From Roseitranquillus sediminis (GTDB taxonomy: Bacteria > Pseudomonadota > Alphaproteobacteria > Rhodobacterales > Rhodobacteraceae): a stretch of DNA of 64,000 nucleotides. Positions 28,080-37,021 of this stretch are shown in pieces (the stretch's first letter is position 1; every line of letters starts with the position of its first letter). The notes under the pieces were generated by a model. It did no database searches, was not told where the DNA came from, and saw only the letters and a program-made list of their open reading frames with translations. The translations under genes were made by a program, and so were the position numbers. The stretch spans positions 62,001 to 126,000 of the forward strand of contig NZ_JAFFOB010000012.1 of assembly GCF_016918935.1 (NCBI RefSeq), given 5' to 3'.

Positions 28080-29285
28080 TCATTGCGCCGCGTCCTTCCG
28101 GTTGCAGGCGCGTCCGACTTCCTGCGCGATGATACGCGCTATGAGCATGCAGTCGTCGAGGGAGAAGGTCAGCGGCAGCCGCATGTCGAGGATGGCGCGC
28201 AGGATGCGGTCGGTCCGGGGCATCGGCTCGGACGAGGCGAAGCGCCAGTGGCGGTAGGTCGCGGTGAAGCCTTGGGGCTCGGGCGCGCCGAACCACTTGA
28301 GGCTCACGCCTCGCGCGGCGCAGCGCTCGACCACACGCGCGACGGCCGCGTCGCTCCAGTCCAGCAGCAGGAACTGGAGGGATGAGCCGACGAACGCCTC
28401 GGCCTCTTGCCGCTCGATCAGCGTCAGGCCGGGCACGCCGCGCAGGCCGTCCTCGATCGTGCGGTAGCGCCGGAGCCAGGCGGCGCGAGCGGCGTCGAGA
28501 CCGCGCAGCTGGGGCCGCAGGATGGCCGCGCGCACATTGTCCATCCGGCCCGAGACATTGGGCACGCTCCAGCGCGCCGCCTCGAACGCCTCGGCCGGCG
28601 GCGCGGTGCCATGCAGGCCGTAGTGCATGTAGCTGCCCGAACCGAGGATCAGGCGGGCGGCGAGGTCCGCATCGTCGGTAACGATCAAGCCGCCCTCGCC
28701 CGAATTGACGTGCTTGTAGGTCTGCGTCGAGTAGCACCCGATGGCGCCGTGACGGCCGGAGGGCACGCCGCGCCATGACGCGCCCATCGTGTGGGCGCAG
28801 TCCTCCACCACCGTCACGCCCGCCGCGTCGCAGAGCGCCATCAGCCGGTCCATGTCGCAGACGTGCCCGCGCATGTGGCTGAGGAGCAGCACGCGCGCCT
28901 GCCCCAGCTTGGCCGCGAGGTCGTCGAGGTCGATGGTCAGCGCCTCCGTCACCTCGACGAAGACGGGCCGCGCCCCCACCGAAGCAATGGCGCCCGGCAC
29001 CGGCGCGAGGGTGAAGGCGTTGCTCAGGACCGGCTCGCCCGGCTGCACGTCCAGCGCCCGGAGCGCCGCAGCCAGTGCGTAGCCGCCCGAGGCGACCGCG
29101 AGGGCGTGCCGCGCGCCGGTCAGCGCCGCGAACTCCGCCTCGAGCAGTGCCACCTCCCCCGCCTCGCCCGGCACCAGGTTGTAGCGGTGCAGCCGCCCGC
29201 TGCGCATCACCGCCACCGCCGCCTCGACGGCCTCGTCCGGGATCGGCGGCTGCTGCGTGAAACTGCCAGTGAAGACCTCTTCCAT
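28080..29285 (-). CDS. DegT/DnrJ/EryC1/StrS family aminotransferase
   Basis: This is a 401-residue PLP-dependent enzyme of the sugar-aminotransferase type. The cofactor aspartate lies in VVEDCAHTMGA (Asp162) and the Schiff-base lysine in QTYKHVNSGEGGLI (Lys191). The family acts on nucleotide-linked keto-sugars, but this sequence diverges from named members and no other sugar-nucleotide gene is nearby, so the substrate is unknown. ATG 29285 gives MEEVFTGSFTQQPPIPDEAV; the upstream extension is arginine-rich and overlaps the divergent MscS gene. The two genes share a 62-base gap that must hold both promoters. Confidence 0.82.
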   Translation of the reverse strand: MEEVFTGSFTQQPPIPDEAVEAAVAVMRSGRLHRYNLVPGEAGEVALLEAEFAALTGARHALAVASGGYALAAALRALDVQPGEPVLSNAFTLAPVPGAIASVGARPVFVEVTEALTIDLDDLAAKLGQARVLLLSHMRGHVCDMDRLMALCDAAGVTVVEDCAHTMGASWRGVPSGRHGAIGCYSTQTYKHVNSGEGGLIVTDDADLAARLILGSGSYMHYGLHGTAPPAEAFEAARWSVPNVSGRMDNVRAAILRPQLRGLDAARAAWLRRYRTIEDGLRGVPGLTLIERQEAEAFVGSSLQFLLLDWSDAAVARVVERCAARGVSLKWFGAPEPQGFTATYRHWRFASSEPMPRTDRILRAILDMRLPLTFSLDDCMLIARIIAQEVGRACNRKDAAQ

Positions 29286-29347
29286 CGGCGGCACCTTGCG
29301 GAGCGGCAGCGCGAGCGTCAATCGCCGCCGGAACCGCCGCCGCGGCC

Positions 29348-31006
29348 GTGGGTTGCAGCTGCGTGCGAGGAGCCGCCGCATACCTGATCCGCGCGTGCCT
29401 GTTGGCGCTTGCCCTTCTGACGGCCGCTCATGCGCAGGAGGGGGCATCTCCGCGCTACTTCGAGGTCGATGCACTGAACGAAGGGCTGCCGCCGCGCCCC
29501 GACGACATGGATCTCGCGGCGCCGCAGACCGCGCTCGAGTCCTTCCTTCGTGCCGCCGGCGACGGCAACTGGGACGCCGCGGCGCACGCACTCGATCTGC
29601 GCGACATCGCTAGGGAGCGGCAGCCCTTTCTCGGGCCGGACCTGGCCCGCCGTCTGCACAACGTGATCGACCGCAAGGTGCTGCTGCGGTGGTCCGACAT
29701 GTCGGAGCGTCCCGACGCGATGGAGGAGCGCGGCGGGTCTAGCGACCCGATGGTGGGTGAGCCGCGGCGCAGCCTGCTGCTCGGCGTCCTCGAGATCGAG
29801 GGACGCGAGGTTGGGGTGCGGCTGAACCGCATCAAACCCGAGGGCGGCGACGCGGTCTGGGTCTTCGCGAGGCCGACCGTCGCAAACGTGCCGGCCCTCT
29901 ACGATCTCTACGGCCCGTCTGAGCTGGAGGAGGACCTGCCGGAGTGGCTGCGGGCCGACTCGCTCTTCGGCCTGCATCTCTGGGAGGTGCTGTTCCTGCC
30001 GGTTGCAGCCCTGCTCATCGCGGTGACGGCCGTCGCCGCATGGCGCTTCTTCGGCCGGATGTCGGCGCGTTCGCGCCGGTGGGCGGGGCGGAGCTTCCTG
30101 TTGAGCGCCCGCCTGCCCGCCACGCTGGCGATCACCGCGTTCCTCCTTGCCTTCCTGACGAGCGACCTCCTCGTCGTGTCGAGCGCAGCCTCCGCCGTCA
30201 TAGAGCCCACGGTGCTGCTCGGATACGTCGCAGCGGTGGTGATCCTGATCGTCAACGTGATCGACGCGGTCCTCGCGCGGATCGTGACGACGGACCCCGA
30301 CGAGATGGCCTCGCCGGTGAACGCCGAGCATCGAAGCTTGGCGACCGGCGTCTCGGCTGCGCGGCGGCTGCTCCTCGTCGTGGCGGCGCTGCTGGCGGTC
30401 GGGATCGTGCTGAGTTCGGCCAACACGTTCCAAAGCCTGGGTATCTCGCTCCTCGCGTCGGCGGGCGCGCTGACGCTGGTGCTCGCATTCGCGGCGCGAG
30501 AAGTGTTGGGCAATATCCTGGCCAGCCTGCAGATCTCGCTGAACCGCTCGGCCCGCATCGGCGACTTCCTGGAGTTCGAGGGCCACTGGTGCACCGTGGA
30601 GGCGATCCACTTCACTTACGTCCAGCTGCGCCTCTGGACAGGCAACCGACTGATCGTGCCGGTATCCTGCTTCGTCACGAAGCCGTTCGAGAACTGGAGC
30701 CACGTCGAGTTCAAGATGATGCGGCTCGTCAAGCTGCGCCTCGCCGCGACATCGGACGTGCAGCCCCTGCGCGAGGCGATGGAGGCCTTCGCCGCACGAG
30801 ACGAGCGCATCGACCCCCAGGAGGAAGCTTTCTGCTACGTCACCGACCAGGACGAGTTCGGCCTGACCGCGCTTTTCGCTATTCCGGTGCCGGTCCCCGA
30901 CGCAGGCTGGGCGGTCGAGTGCGAGCTGCGCGAGCATCTGCTGCAGGAGATAGATCGCCTCGGGATCGAGCTGCCGGCAGTCGCCGCACGGCCCGAGGCG
31001 GCCTGA
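29348..31006 (+). CDS. MscS-family mechanosensitive ion channel with periplasmic N-terminal domain
   Basis: This is a 552-residue protein. A signal peptide (cleavage near AHA|QEG) leads into a periplasmic domain of about 170 residues, then four to five membrane helices from about residue 205 to 370. The pore-lining TM3 is Ala/Gly-rich (GISLLASAGALTLVLAFAAR) and is followed by the family segment REVLGNILASLQISLNRSARIGDF; a beta-domain and a C-terminal domain complete it. It would release solutes on hypo-osmotic shock. The start is GTG 29348, with no better upstream codon. It is divergent from the aminotransferase gene. Confidence 0.88.
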   Translation: MGCSCVRGAAAYLIRACLLALALLTAAHAQEGASPRYFEVDALNEGLPPRPDDMDLAAPQTALESFLRAAGDGNWDAAAHALDLRDIARERQPFLGPDLARRLHNVIDRKVLLRWSDMSERPDAMEERGGSSDPMVGEPRRSLLLGVLEIEGREVGVRLNRIKPEGGDAVWVFARPTVANVPALYDLYGPSELEEDLPEWLRADSLFGLHLWEVLFLPVAALLIAVTAVAAWRFFGRMSARSRRWAGRSFLLSARLPATLAITAFLLAFLTSDLLVVSSAASAVIEPTVLLGYVAAVVILIVNVIDAVLARIVTTDPDEMASPVNAEHRSLATGVSAARRLLLVVAALLAVGIVLSSANTFQSLGISLLASAGALTLVLAFAAREVLGNILASLQISLNRSARIGDFLEFEGHWCTVEAIHFTYVQLRLWTGNRLIVPVSCFVTKPFENWSHVEFKMMRLVKLRLAATSDVQPLREAMEAFAARDERIDPQEEAFCYVTDQDEFGLTALFAIPVPVPDAGWAVECELREHLLQEIDRLGIELPAVAARPEAA

Positions 31007-31025
31007 CCCTCCCGCTGTCTACGCC

Positions 31026-31054
31026 TTGAGAAAGGCGGGCCGCGCCTCTATTTT
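31026..31054 (+). promoter_or_regulatory. sigma70-like promoter of the A-type Fe-S carrier gene
   Basis: TTGAGA (31026-31031) and TATTTT (31049-31054) are separated by exactly 17 bases, about 27 bases upstream of the ATG at 31081. A strong ribosome binding site (AAGGAAGG) lies between. The gap after the MscS gene is only 74 bases, so this gives the Fe-S gene its own transcription start. Confidence 0.6.
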
Positions 31055-31080
31055 ACGGGCGAACGAAGGAAGGTATCGCA

Positions 31081-31461
31081 ATGTTCGGCATTCCGGGAAA
31101 GGCACCCGTGACGCTCACACCTGCGGCGGTGCGGCAGATCACCCGCCTGATGGAGCGCGATCGCTGCGAGGGTCTGCGTGTCGGCGTCAAGAAAGGGGGG
31201 TGCGCGGGAATGGAATACACGATGGAACCCGCCATCGAGCCCGAGGCCAACGACGAGGTGGTCGAACAGGATGGCGCGCGCGTGCTCGTCGCCCCGATGG
31301 CGCAGATGTTCCTCTTTGGCACCGAGATTGACTACCAGACGTCGCTCCTCGAGAGCGGCTTCAAGTTCCGCAATCCCAACGTCGTCGACGCCTGCGGCTG
31401 CGGCGAATCGATCCGGTTCCGTGACGTTGAGGAACTGGCAAAAGAAGGCCCCGCGGGCTGA
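31081..31461 (+). CDS. HesB/IscA-type iron-sulfur assembly carrier
   Basis: This is a 126-residue A-type carrier that receives and delivers Fe-S clusters. The three conserved cysteines are Cys41 (KGGCAGMEY) and Cys105/Cys107 (DACGCGES). Length and the phrase FKFRNPNVVDACGCGESIRF match SufA/IscA proteins. It stands alone, not inside a suf operon, and has its own promoter and strong ribosome binding site. It may support the many Fe-S enzymes around it, such as complex I and Edd, but this is only inference. Confidence 0.93.
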   Translation: MFGIPGKAPVTLTPAAVRQITRLMERDRCEGLRVGVKKGGCAGMEYTMEPAIEPEANDEVVEQDGARVLVAPMAQMFLFGTEIDYQTSLLESGFKFRNPNVVDACGCGESIRFRDVEELAKEGPAG

Positions 31462-31539
31462 CAGAGCCGCGCGCGGCAGGTTGACGCCCCCGCCGTTCCT
31501 CTGCGTATTGGCCCGACAGGTCAGGGAGAGGACGAGCGG

Positions 31540-32289
31540 ATGCGACGCAAGCTTGCGGCGGGCAACTGGAAAATGAATGGCACGGCGGCAGATCTGCACC
31601 AGATCGACGCTCTAGCCGCCCGGCATCCCGTTCCCTCCGTCGACGTGCTCGTCTGTCCGCCGGCGACGCTGCTCGCGCGGATGGCCGGGGCGGTGGCGGA
31701 CACCGCCATCACGGTCGGAGGGCAGGATTGCCATCAGGAAGCCTCGGGAGCGCACACGGGCGATATTTCAGCCCAGATGCTCGCCGCGGCGGGCGCGACG
31801 TTCGTCATCCTCGGCCATTCCGAGCGCCGGACAGATCACAACGAAAGCGATGCGCTCGTCGCCGCCAAGACGGCCGCCGCGCTGGCTGCGGGCCTCGACC
31901 CCATCGTCTGCGTTGGCGAGTCGCTGGAGGAGCGCGAGGGCGGGCGGACGCTTGAGGTGATCGGGCGGCAGCTCGACGGCTCGGTGCCGGACGGCGTTCC
32001 GGCGGCGCGCCTCGTCGTCGCCTACGAGCCGGTCTGGGCCATTGGCACCGGACGCACCCCGACGATCCAGCAGATCGAAGAGGTCCACCGCTTCTTGCGC
32101 AAGCGCCTGACGGAGCGGCTGGACCAGCAGGCACGGTCGGTGCGCCTGCTCTACGGCGGCTCGGTCAAGGCCGGCAACGCGGCCGACATCTTCGCGGTGC
32201 CGGAGGTGGATGGCGCGCTGGTCGGTGGCGCGTCGCTGAAGGCAGAGGAATTCTCGCCGATCATCGCGGCGCTGGAACAGGCGCGCTGA
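31540..32289 (+). CDS. tpiA: triosephosphate isomerase
   Basis: This 249-residue TIM barrel interconverts dihydroxyacetone phosphate and glyceraldehyde 3-phosphate. The catalytic residues are Lys11 in AGNWKMNG, His93 in ILGHSERR and Glu163 in AYEPVWAIGTG; the phosphate loop is LLYGGSVKAGN. The start is ATG 31540 behind AGGGAGAGG. A possible promoter (TTGACG, then a TATTGG-like element) lies in the 78-base gap. It ends seven bases before the convergent monooxygenase gene. Confidence 0.97.
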   Translation: MRRKLAAGNWKMNGTAADLHQIDALAARHPVPSVDVLVCPPATLLARMAGAVADTAITVGGQDCHQEASGAHTGDISAQMLAAAGATFVILGHSERRTDHNESDALVAAKTAAALAAGLDPIVCVGESLEEREGGRTLEVIGRQLDGSVPDGVPAARLVVAYEPVWAIGTGRTPTIQQIEEVHRFLRKRLTERLDQQARSVRLLYGGSVKAGNAADIFAVPEVDGALVGGASLKAEEFSPIIAALEQAR

Positions 32290-32296
32290 GCTTCGG

Positions 32297-33454
32297 TCAG
32301 GCCGTCTCGTCGTGGCCGTAGAGCCACTCGAAGCGGCCCAGCACCGAGGCGGGTGAGAGCCGGTCCGCAGCGCCAAGCGCCAGATGCGCCGCCCAGCGCA
32401 GCGGCCCCGGCTTCAAATGATAGTTCCGCGCGTTTCGCGTCGCCGCCGCGACCACGCGCGCCGTTCGTTCGCGCCTGCGCCGCGTATATTCCGGCAGCGC
32501 GATATCGGGCGCTGCGCGATCAAGGCAAACTGCGAGGGCGAAGGCGTCCTCGAGCGCCAGGTTCGCCCCCTGCGCCAGGAACGGCAGCGTCGGGTGCGCG
32601 GCATCGCCCGCAAGCGCCACGCGCTGCCCATGGAAACGCTGCGCGACGGGCGTTCGGAAGAGGCCCCATAGGTTCGCCTCCGGCACTCGCGCGAGCAGAT
32701 CCCGCACCTCTGGTGCGAACGCGGCGAACGCGGCGCGCAGTTCCGCCGGATCGCCGGCAGCGGACCAGTCGTCGCTCGCCCAGATGTCCCGTTCCTCGAC
32801 GGCGACGACATTTCGCAAGCCGCCGCGCAGCGGATAGGTCACCAGGTGCCGGCCACCGCCCATGAAGACCTGCGCCACCGGCGGTCCACCCTCATCCGGC
32901 AGGACGGCCCGCCACGCGACCTGGCCCATGAAGGCGGGCTCCGCCGCCTCGCCGACAGCGGCGCGACATCTGCTCCTGAAGCCATCGGCGCCTACCACGA
33001 CACCGGCTGAGACTTCACGGCCGTCCGCCAACATCACGCGGGGCTGCGCGCTGTCCACGACCTCGGTGACCTCGTGGCCTAGCGAGATCGCGGCGCCGGC
33101 AGAACGCGCAGCGTCCGCCAGCAAACCGATCAGCCGTGCGCGGTGGATAAGGATCCAGTCGCGCCCGCCGCCGTGGCGCCGCAGGTCCATTGTCAGCACG
33201 CGCCGCCCGTCCTCGCGATGCAGCACCACGGCCTCGCTCTGCAGACCAGCCGCAAGGGCGCGCTCCCTCAGGCCCAGCGCAGCGAGGACGGTCATGCCGT
33301 TCGGACTGATCTGAATGCCGGCACCGACTTGGCCGATCTCGGGCGACCGCTCAAGCACGATGACCTCGGCACCCCTCACCGCCATCGCTGCGGCCGAGGC
33401 CAGTCCCGCGACACCGGCGCCGACGATCGCGACCCTCAGCCCTGCAAGGCTCAT
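32297..33454 (-). CDS. FAD-dependent monooxygenase (salicylate hydroxylase/UbiH-like)
   Basis: This is a 385-residue class A flavoprotein hydroxylase. The dinucleotide motif GAGVAG (12-17) with ERSPEIGQVGAGIQISPNG, the DG motif VVGADGFRSRCRAAVG near 154-168, and GDAAHPTLPFLAQGAN (283-298) define the FAD-binding fold. The sequence resembles salicylate or 3-hydroxybenzoate hydroxylases. The aromatic substrate cannot be read from sequence and no ring-cleavage gene is nearby. It is downstream of dksA on the same strand but separated by a terminator-like hairpin that runs up to its start. Confidence 0.85.
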   Translation of the reverse strand: MSLAGLRVAIVGAGVAGLASAAAMAVRGAEVIVLERSPEIGQVGAGIQISPNGMTVLAALGLRERALAAGLQSEAVVLHREDGRRVLTMDLRRHGGGRDWILIHRARLIGLLADAARSAGAAISLGHEVTEVVDSAQPRVMLADGREVSAGVVVGADGFRSRCRAAVGEAAEPAFMGQVAWRAVLPDEGGPPVAQVFMGGGRHLVTYPLRGGLRNVVAVEERDIWASDDWSAAGDPAELRAAFAAFAPEVRDLLARVPEANLWGLFRTPVAQRFHGQRVALAGDAAHPTLPFLAQGANLALEDAFALAVCLDRAAPDIALPEYTRRRRERTARVVAAATRNARNYHLKPGPLRWAAHLALGAADRLSPASVLGRFEWLYGHDETA

Positions 33455-33457
33455 GCG

Positions 33458-33483
33458 AAAACGCCGGGAACACTGCCCCGGCG
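33458..33483 (-). terminator. Rho-independent terminator downstream of dksA
   Basis: On the minus strand the stem CGCCGGG (33483-33477) pairs with CCCGGCG (33468-33462) across an 8-base loop and is followed by TTTT (33461-33458). It sits 29 bases after the dksA stop and ends four bases before the start codon of the monooxygenase gene, so that gene must have a promoter overlapping or depend on readthrough. Confidence 0.6.
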
Positions 33484-33511
33484 CTCGTCCGTCGATTGAT
33501 GCCTCACGCGC

Positions 33512-33934
33512 TCACTCGTCGCGGTGAACCTTCTCGCGGCGCTCGTGCCGCTCCTGCGCCTCGAGGCTGAGAGTTGCGATCGGCCGCGCGTCGAGCCGCT
33601 TCAGCGAGATCGGATCCCCCGTCTCCTCGCAGTAGCCGTACTCGCCATCCTCGATCCGCCTCAGCGCCGCGTCGATCTTGGCGACGAGCTTGCGCTGGCG
33701 GTCGCGGGTGCGGAGCTCAAGGGCGCGGTCGGTCTCCTCGCTTGCGCGGTCGGCGATATCGGGGATATTGCGGGTGGTGTCCTGAAGGCCTTCGATTGTC
33801 AGCTTGCTCTCGTCGAGGAGGTCGTTCTTCCACTGGACGAGCTTACGGCGAAAATACTCCAACTGGCGTTCATTCATGAATGGTTCGTCTTCAGCCGGAC
33901 GATAGTCGTCAGGCAGGAAAGTTTCGGCCTTCAT
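33512..33934 (-). CDS. dksA: RNA polymerase-binding transcription factor DksA (single-cysteine form)
   Basis: This 140-residue protein enters the RNA polymerase secondary channel and works with ppGpp. The coiled coil tip DIADRASEETDRALELRTRDR (split near residues 59-79) retains the functional acidic residues. In the globular domain only Cys102 remains of the four zinc ligands (GYCEETGDPISLKRLDARP, then TLSLEAQERHERRE), giving Cys-Thr-Ser-Ala at the ligand positions. A Rhodobacter DksA homologue is known to be active without the full zinc site. ATG 33934 has a strong GAGGGGAG site. It is divergent from the MoxR gene. Confidence 0.93.
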   Translation of the reverse strand: MKAETFLPDDYRPAEDEPFMNERQLEYFRRKLVQWKNDLLDESKLTIEGLQDTTRNIPDIADRASEETDRALELRTRDRQRKLVAKIDAALRRIEDGEYGYCEETGDPISLKRLDARPIATLSLEAQERHERREKVHRDE

Positions 33935-34088
33935 GCGGCTCCCCTCACTGCGTTCGCCGGTCTCAACCACAGTGCTCGATATGGGCGAACGTGCCATGGG
34001 CGCGGGACTTACCCGAGCACCCCCGTTTTGTCGATAACCCTTCTCGGCTTCTTGAAGGGCGTTGGCACCGGGGATAGCGTCGGGCGAA

Positions 34089-34949
34089 ATGAGGCAGGCA
34101 GAGCAATCCGTGCAATTCGCTTCGACCGACGCCTACGTCGCGACGGACGACCTGATCGTGGCGGTGAACGCCGCGGTGACGCTGGAGCGGCCGCTGCTCG
34201 TCAAAGGCGAGCCGGGGACCGGCAAGACCGAGCTCGCGCGGCAGGTCGCGGCGTCGCTGGGCATGCCGCTGATCGAATGGCACATCAAGTCGACCACCCG
34301 CGCTCAACAGGGCCTCTACGAGTACGACGCGGTGAGCCGACTGCGCGACAGCCAGCTGGGCGACGAGCGGGTGCACGACGTCGCCAACTATATCCGGCAG
34401 GGCAAGCTCTGGCAGGCCTTCGACGCCCCCGAGCGCGTCGTCCTGCTGATCGACGAGATCGACAAGGCCGACATCGAGTTCCCGAACGACCTGTTGCAGG
34501 AACTCGACCGGATGGAGTTCCACGTCTACGAGACGGGCGAGACCGTACGGGCGCGGCACCGGCCGGTCGTCGTCATCACCTCGAACAACGAGAAGGAGTT
34601 GCCGGACGCGTTCCTGCGCCGCTGCTTCTTCCACTACATCCGCTTTCCGGACGTGGACACGATGAAGCGCATCGTCGAGGTGCACCATCCGGGCATCAAG
34701 GACACGCTGCTGACGCAGGCGCTGACGCAGTTCTACCAGCTGCGCGAGACGCCGGGGCTGAAGAAGAAGCCGTCGACGTCGGAGGTGCTGGACTGGCTGA
34801 AGCTCCTCCTGTCCGAGGACCTCTCGCCGGCCGACCTGCGCGGCGACGCACGCGACGCCCTGCCCCGACTGCACGGTGCGCTCCTGAAGAACGAGCAGGA
34901 CGTGCAGCTCTTCGAGAGGCTGGCCTTCATGGCCCGTCGGCAGCGCTGA
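34089..34949 (+). CDS. MoxR-family AAA+ ATPase
   Basis: This is a 286-residue AAA+ protein. The Walker A motif GEPGTGKT is at 40-47, Walker B LLIDEID at 119-125, and sensor 1 ITSNNEKELPDAFLRRC near residue 165. This class works as chaperone-like ATPase with a von Willebrand A partner to mature metal enzymes or respond to stress. ATG 34089 is preferred to a TTG at 34062 because homologous proteins begin close to FASTDAYVATDDL. The VWA partner lies 2 kb downstream on the same strand, with three genes between. Confidence 0.92.
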   Translation: MRQAEQSVQFASTDAYVATDDLIVAVNAAVTLERPLLVKGEPGTGKTELARQVAASLGMPLIEWHIKSTTRAQQGLYEYDAVSRLRDSQLGDERVHDVANYIRQGKLWQAFDAPERVVLLIDEIDKADIEFPNDLLQELDRMEFHVYETGETVRARHRPVVVITSNNEKELPDAFLRRCFFHYIRFPDVDTMKRIVEVHHPGIKDTLLTQALTQFYQLRETPGLKKKPSTSEVLDWLKLLLSEDLSPADLRGDARDALPRLHGALLKNEQDVQLFERLAFMARRQR

Positions 34950-35037
34950 GGCGGGCGGATTGTCGCCGAGCCACGCGTTTTCTGTGGAGCGACCGCCACT
35001 TGGCAGATACCGAGAATACGCAGACCGGGACAAGGCC

Positions 35038-35493
35038 ATGGCCGAGGCGCTGACCATCGAGATAGGTTCGATCACGACCGCGGATGCCGGGGACTGGCGT
35101 CGTCTCTGGTCAGGCTATCTCGACTTCTACGGCGCCCGGGTCGGGAGCGGCATGTTGCAGACATCGTTCGAGCGGCTTACGGGCAGCGATCCGCGTGACT
35201 TCCGCGGCCTCATCGCCCGCATCGGCGGTCGGGCCGCCGGGCTCGCCCACTTCCTCTTCCACCGCCACATGTGGCGTGTCGAGAACGTCTGCTACCTCCA
35301 GGACCTCTGGACCGAGCCCGAGTTTCGCGGCCGCGGAGTCGCACGCCGGCTGATGGAGGCGGTCTATGACGAGGCCGACCGCGCGAGGGCGCCGGCGGTC
35401 TGGTGGCTGACGGCGCATGACAACGCGACCGCGCGGCGGCTCTACGACCGGGTCTGGCGGCTATCGCCTTTCGTGAAGTACGACCGCGCATGA
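35038..35493 (+). CDS. GNAT family N-acetyltransferase
   Basis: This is a 151-residue acetyltransferase. The acetyl-CoA pyrophosphate loop appears as DLWTEPEFRGRGVARRLMEA near residue 85, and the C-terminal segment WWLTAHDNATARRLYDRVW is the usual helix-strand end of the fold. ATG 35038 is used; the longer frame to 34960 has poor composition. The start of the following DUF2927 gene overlaps its stop as ATGA, so the two are co-translated. Substrate unknown. Confidence 0.88.
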   Translation: MAEALTIEIGSITTADAGDWRRLWSGYLDFYGARVGSGMLQTSFERLTGSDPRDFRGLIARIGGRAAGLAHFLFHRHMWRVENVCYLQDLWTEPEFRGRGVARRLMEAVYDEADRARAPAVWWLTAHDNATARRLYDRVWRLSPFVKYDRA

Positions 35494-36860
35494 GTTTGCG
35501 GCTCGCCCTCGTCGTGATGGCGGTGCTGGTGGCGTCCTGCGCGCCGCCGACAGGCCCGGTGGCCGAGCGCGCGGTCGCGGTGCCGACGGATCTGCCCCCG
35601 ATGAAGGTCTTCTCGGCCCCGAGCGCCAGTCGTCCGGTTCGTGCCAACTCTGCCATCGCGCAGGATTTCCTCGACCTCAGCTTCCAGCTCGAGAGCGGAC
35701 GCCAGATCGAGACATTCACCCGTTTCGAAGAGCCGGTCCGCGTGCGCCTGACCGGCGCCGCCCCGCGCCGGCTGTCGCAGGACCTCGACCGGCTGGTCGC
35801 TCGGCTGCGCAACGAGGCTTCGATCGACATCAGCCGCGTCGCACCAGACATCGAAGCGGAAATCACCATCGAAATGGTGTCGCGGGACGCGATGCGGCGG
35901 GCCGTGCCGCAGGCGGCCTGCTTCGTGGTGCCGCGGCTGTCGGACTGGCGCAGCTTCGACAGCAATCGCCGCTCAGCCGAACTGGACTGGACGACGCTCG
36001 CGCGGCGCGAGAAGGTGGCGATATTTGTGCCCACCGGCGTCTCGCCGCAGGAGATGCGCGATTGCCTGCACGAGGAACTGGCGCAGTCGCTCGGGCCGCT
36101 CAACGACCTCTACCGGCTGACCGACAGTGTCTTCAACGACGACAACTTCCACACGGTGCTTACGGGTTTCGACATGCTGATCCTGCGGGCGACCTACGCG
36201 CCTGAGCTGAGGTCGGGCATGACCAGGGCGCAGGTGGCGGAGCGGCTGCCCGCCATCCTCGATCGGATCAACCCGCAGGGCCGGCAAGGCGTCGCGGTCG
36301 TGACGCGACCGGCGCCGCGTGCCTGGATCGACGCGATAGAGAATGCACTCGGCCCGCGCGCCTCAGCCAGCCGCCGCGTCGCCGCGGCAAAGCGGGCGGT
36401 GCGGATCGCGCGAGAGCAGGGCTGGACCGACAACCGCGCCGCGTTCTCGCTCTTCGCGCTCGGGCGCCTCGTGCTGCCGTCGGACCCGGAGCTGGCCTTC
36501 ACCTCGTTCGTCGAGTCGGCGGGCCTCTACCACGCAGATCCGTCGACGCACCTTCATGCCGCGCATGTGGCGATGCAGCTCTCCGCCTTCGCCCTGTCGG
36601 CGGGGGACGCGCGCGCGGTGCTCGACCTCGTTGACCCGCACCTCGACGCGGTGGCTCGGGCAGAGAACGCCGCCCTCCTCGCGCAGCTCCTCATGGTTCG
36701 CGCCGAGGCGCTCGACATGCTGGGCCGGACCGCCGAGGCCGACGAGGCGCGCAGCGAGAGCCTGGGTTGGGCACGCTACGGCTTTGGCACCGACGCAGTC
36801 GTCAGGGCGCGCGCAGCGGAGATCGCGGCGCTGACGCCGCCCCCGATGGAGCGTCTCTGA
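35490..36860 (+). CDS. DUF2927 lipoprotein
   Basis: This is a 456-residue protein with a lipobox VASC (lipidated Cys17). After a Pro/Ala-rich linker it has a domain containing DCLHEELAQSLGPLNDLYRL followed by TDSVFNDDNFHTVLTGFDML (about residues 192-231), the signature of DUF2927. The HEELAQ string recalls metallopeptidase helices but lacks the second His of HExxH, so I make no enzymatic claim. The C-terminal 170 residues look like helical repeats of TPR type. It is predicted to face the periplasm. It overlaps both the GNAT gene and the small membrane gene. Confidence 0.85.
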   Translation: MSLRLALVVMAVLVASCAPPTGPVAERAVAVPTDLPPMKVFSAPSASRPVRANSAIAQDFLDLSFQLESGRQIETFTRFEEPVRVRLTGAAPRRLSQDLDRLVARLRNEASIDISRVAPDIEAEITIEMVSRDAMRRAVPQAACFVVPRLSDWRSFDSNRRSAELDWTTLARREKVAIFVPTGVSPQEMRDCLHEELAQSLGPLNDLYRLTDSVFNDDNFHTVLTGFDMLILRATYAPELRSGMTRAQVAERLPAILDRINPQGRQGVAVVTRPAPRAWIDAIENALGPRASASRRVAAAKRAVRIAREQGWTDNRAAFSLFALGRLVLPSDPELAFTSFVESAGLYHADPSTHLHAAHVAMQLSAFALSAGDARAVLDLVDPHLDAVARAENAALLAQLLMVRAEALDMLGRTAEADEARSESLGWARYGFGTDAVVRARAAEIAALTPPPMERL

Positions 36861-37021
36861 TGATCGCACTCGCTGGCTTGCTGGGGGCGCTGATCGGCGC
36901 ATGGCGAGCGCACAAGCGCGAAGGCACCCGCCTCGACATGGCGCAGTGGGCGGCGGTGCATGCCATAGCCTTCGGCCTCGTCGCACTGATCGTGGTCACG
37001 GCCGCGGCTCGCCTCAGCTGA
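36860..37021 (+). CDS. 53-residue small membrane protein
   Basis: The frame encodes MIALAGLLGALIGAWRAHKR... and ends VTAAARLS, with two hydrophobic stretches (residues 1-15 and 31-50) flanking a basic loop. The ATG overlaps the DUF2927 stop by one base (TGATG) and the stop overlaps the ATG of the VWA gene in the same way. Such double one-base coupling strongly supports translation. I do not recognise a family; it may be a membrane partner of the neighbouring lipoprotein or VWA protein. Confidence 0.72.
   Translation: MIALAGLLGALIGAWRAHKREGTRLDMAQWAAVHAIAFGLVALIVVTAAARLS

Noticed and set aside
34062-34089. TTG start for the MoxR gene
   Set aside because: The ATG at 34089 is closer to the usual N-terminus; the extension adds nine residues of poor similarity.
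35640-36060. HEELAQ in the DUF2927 protein as a zinc protease site
   Set aside because: The second histidine of HExxH is missing and no other ligands are obvious, so no metallopeptidase call is made.
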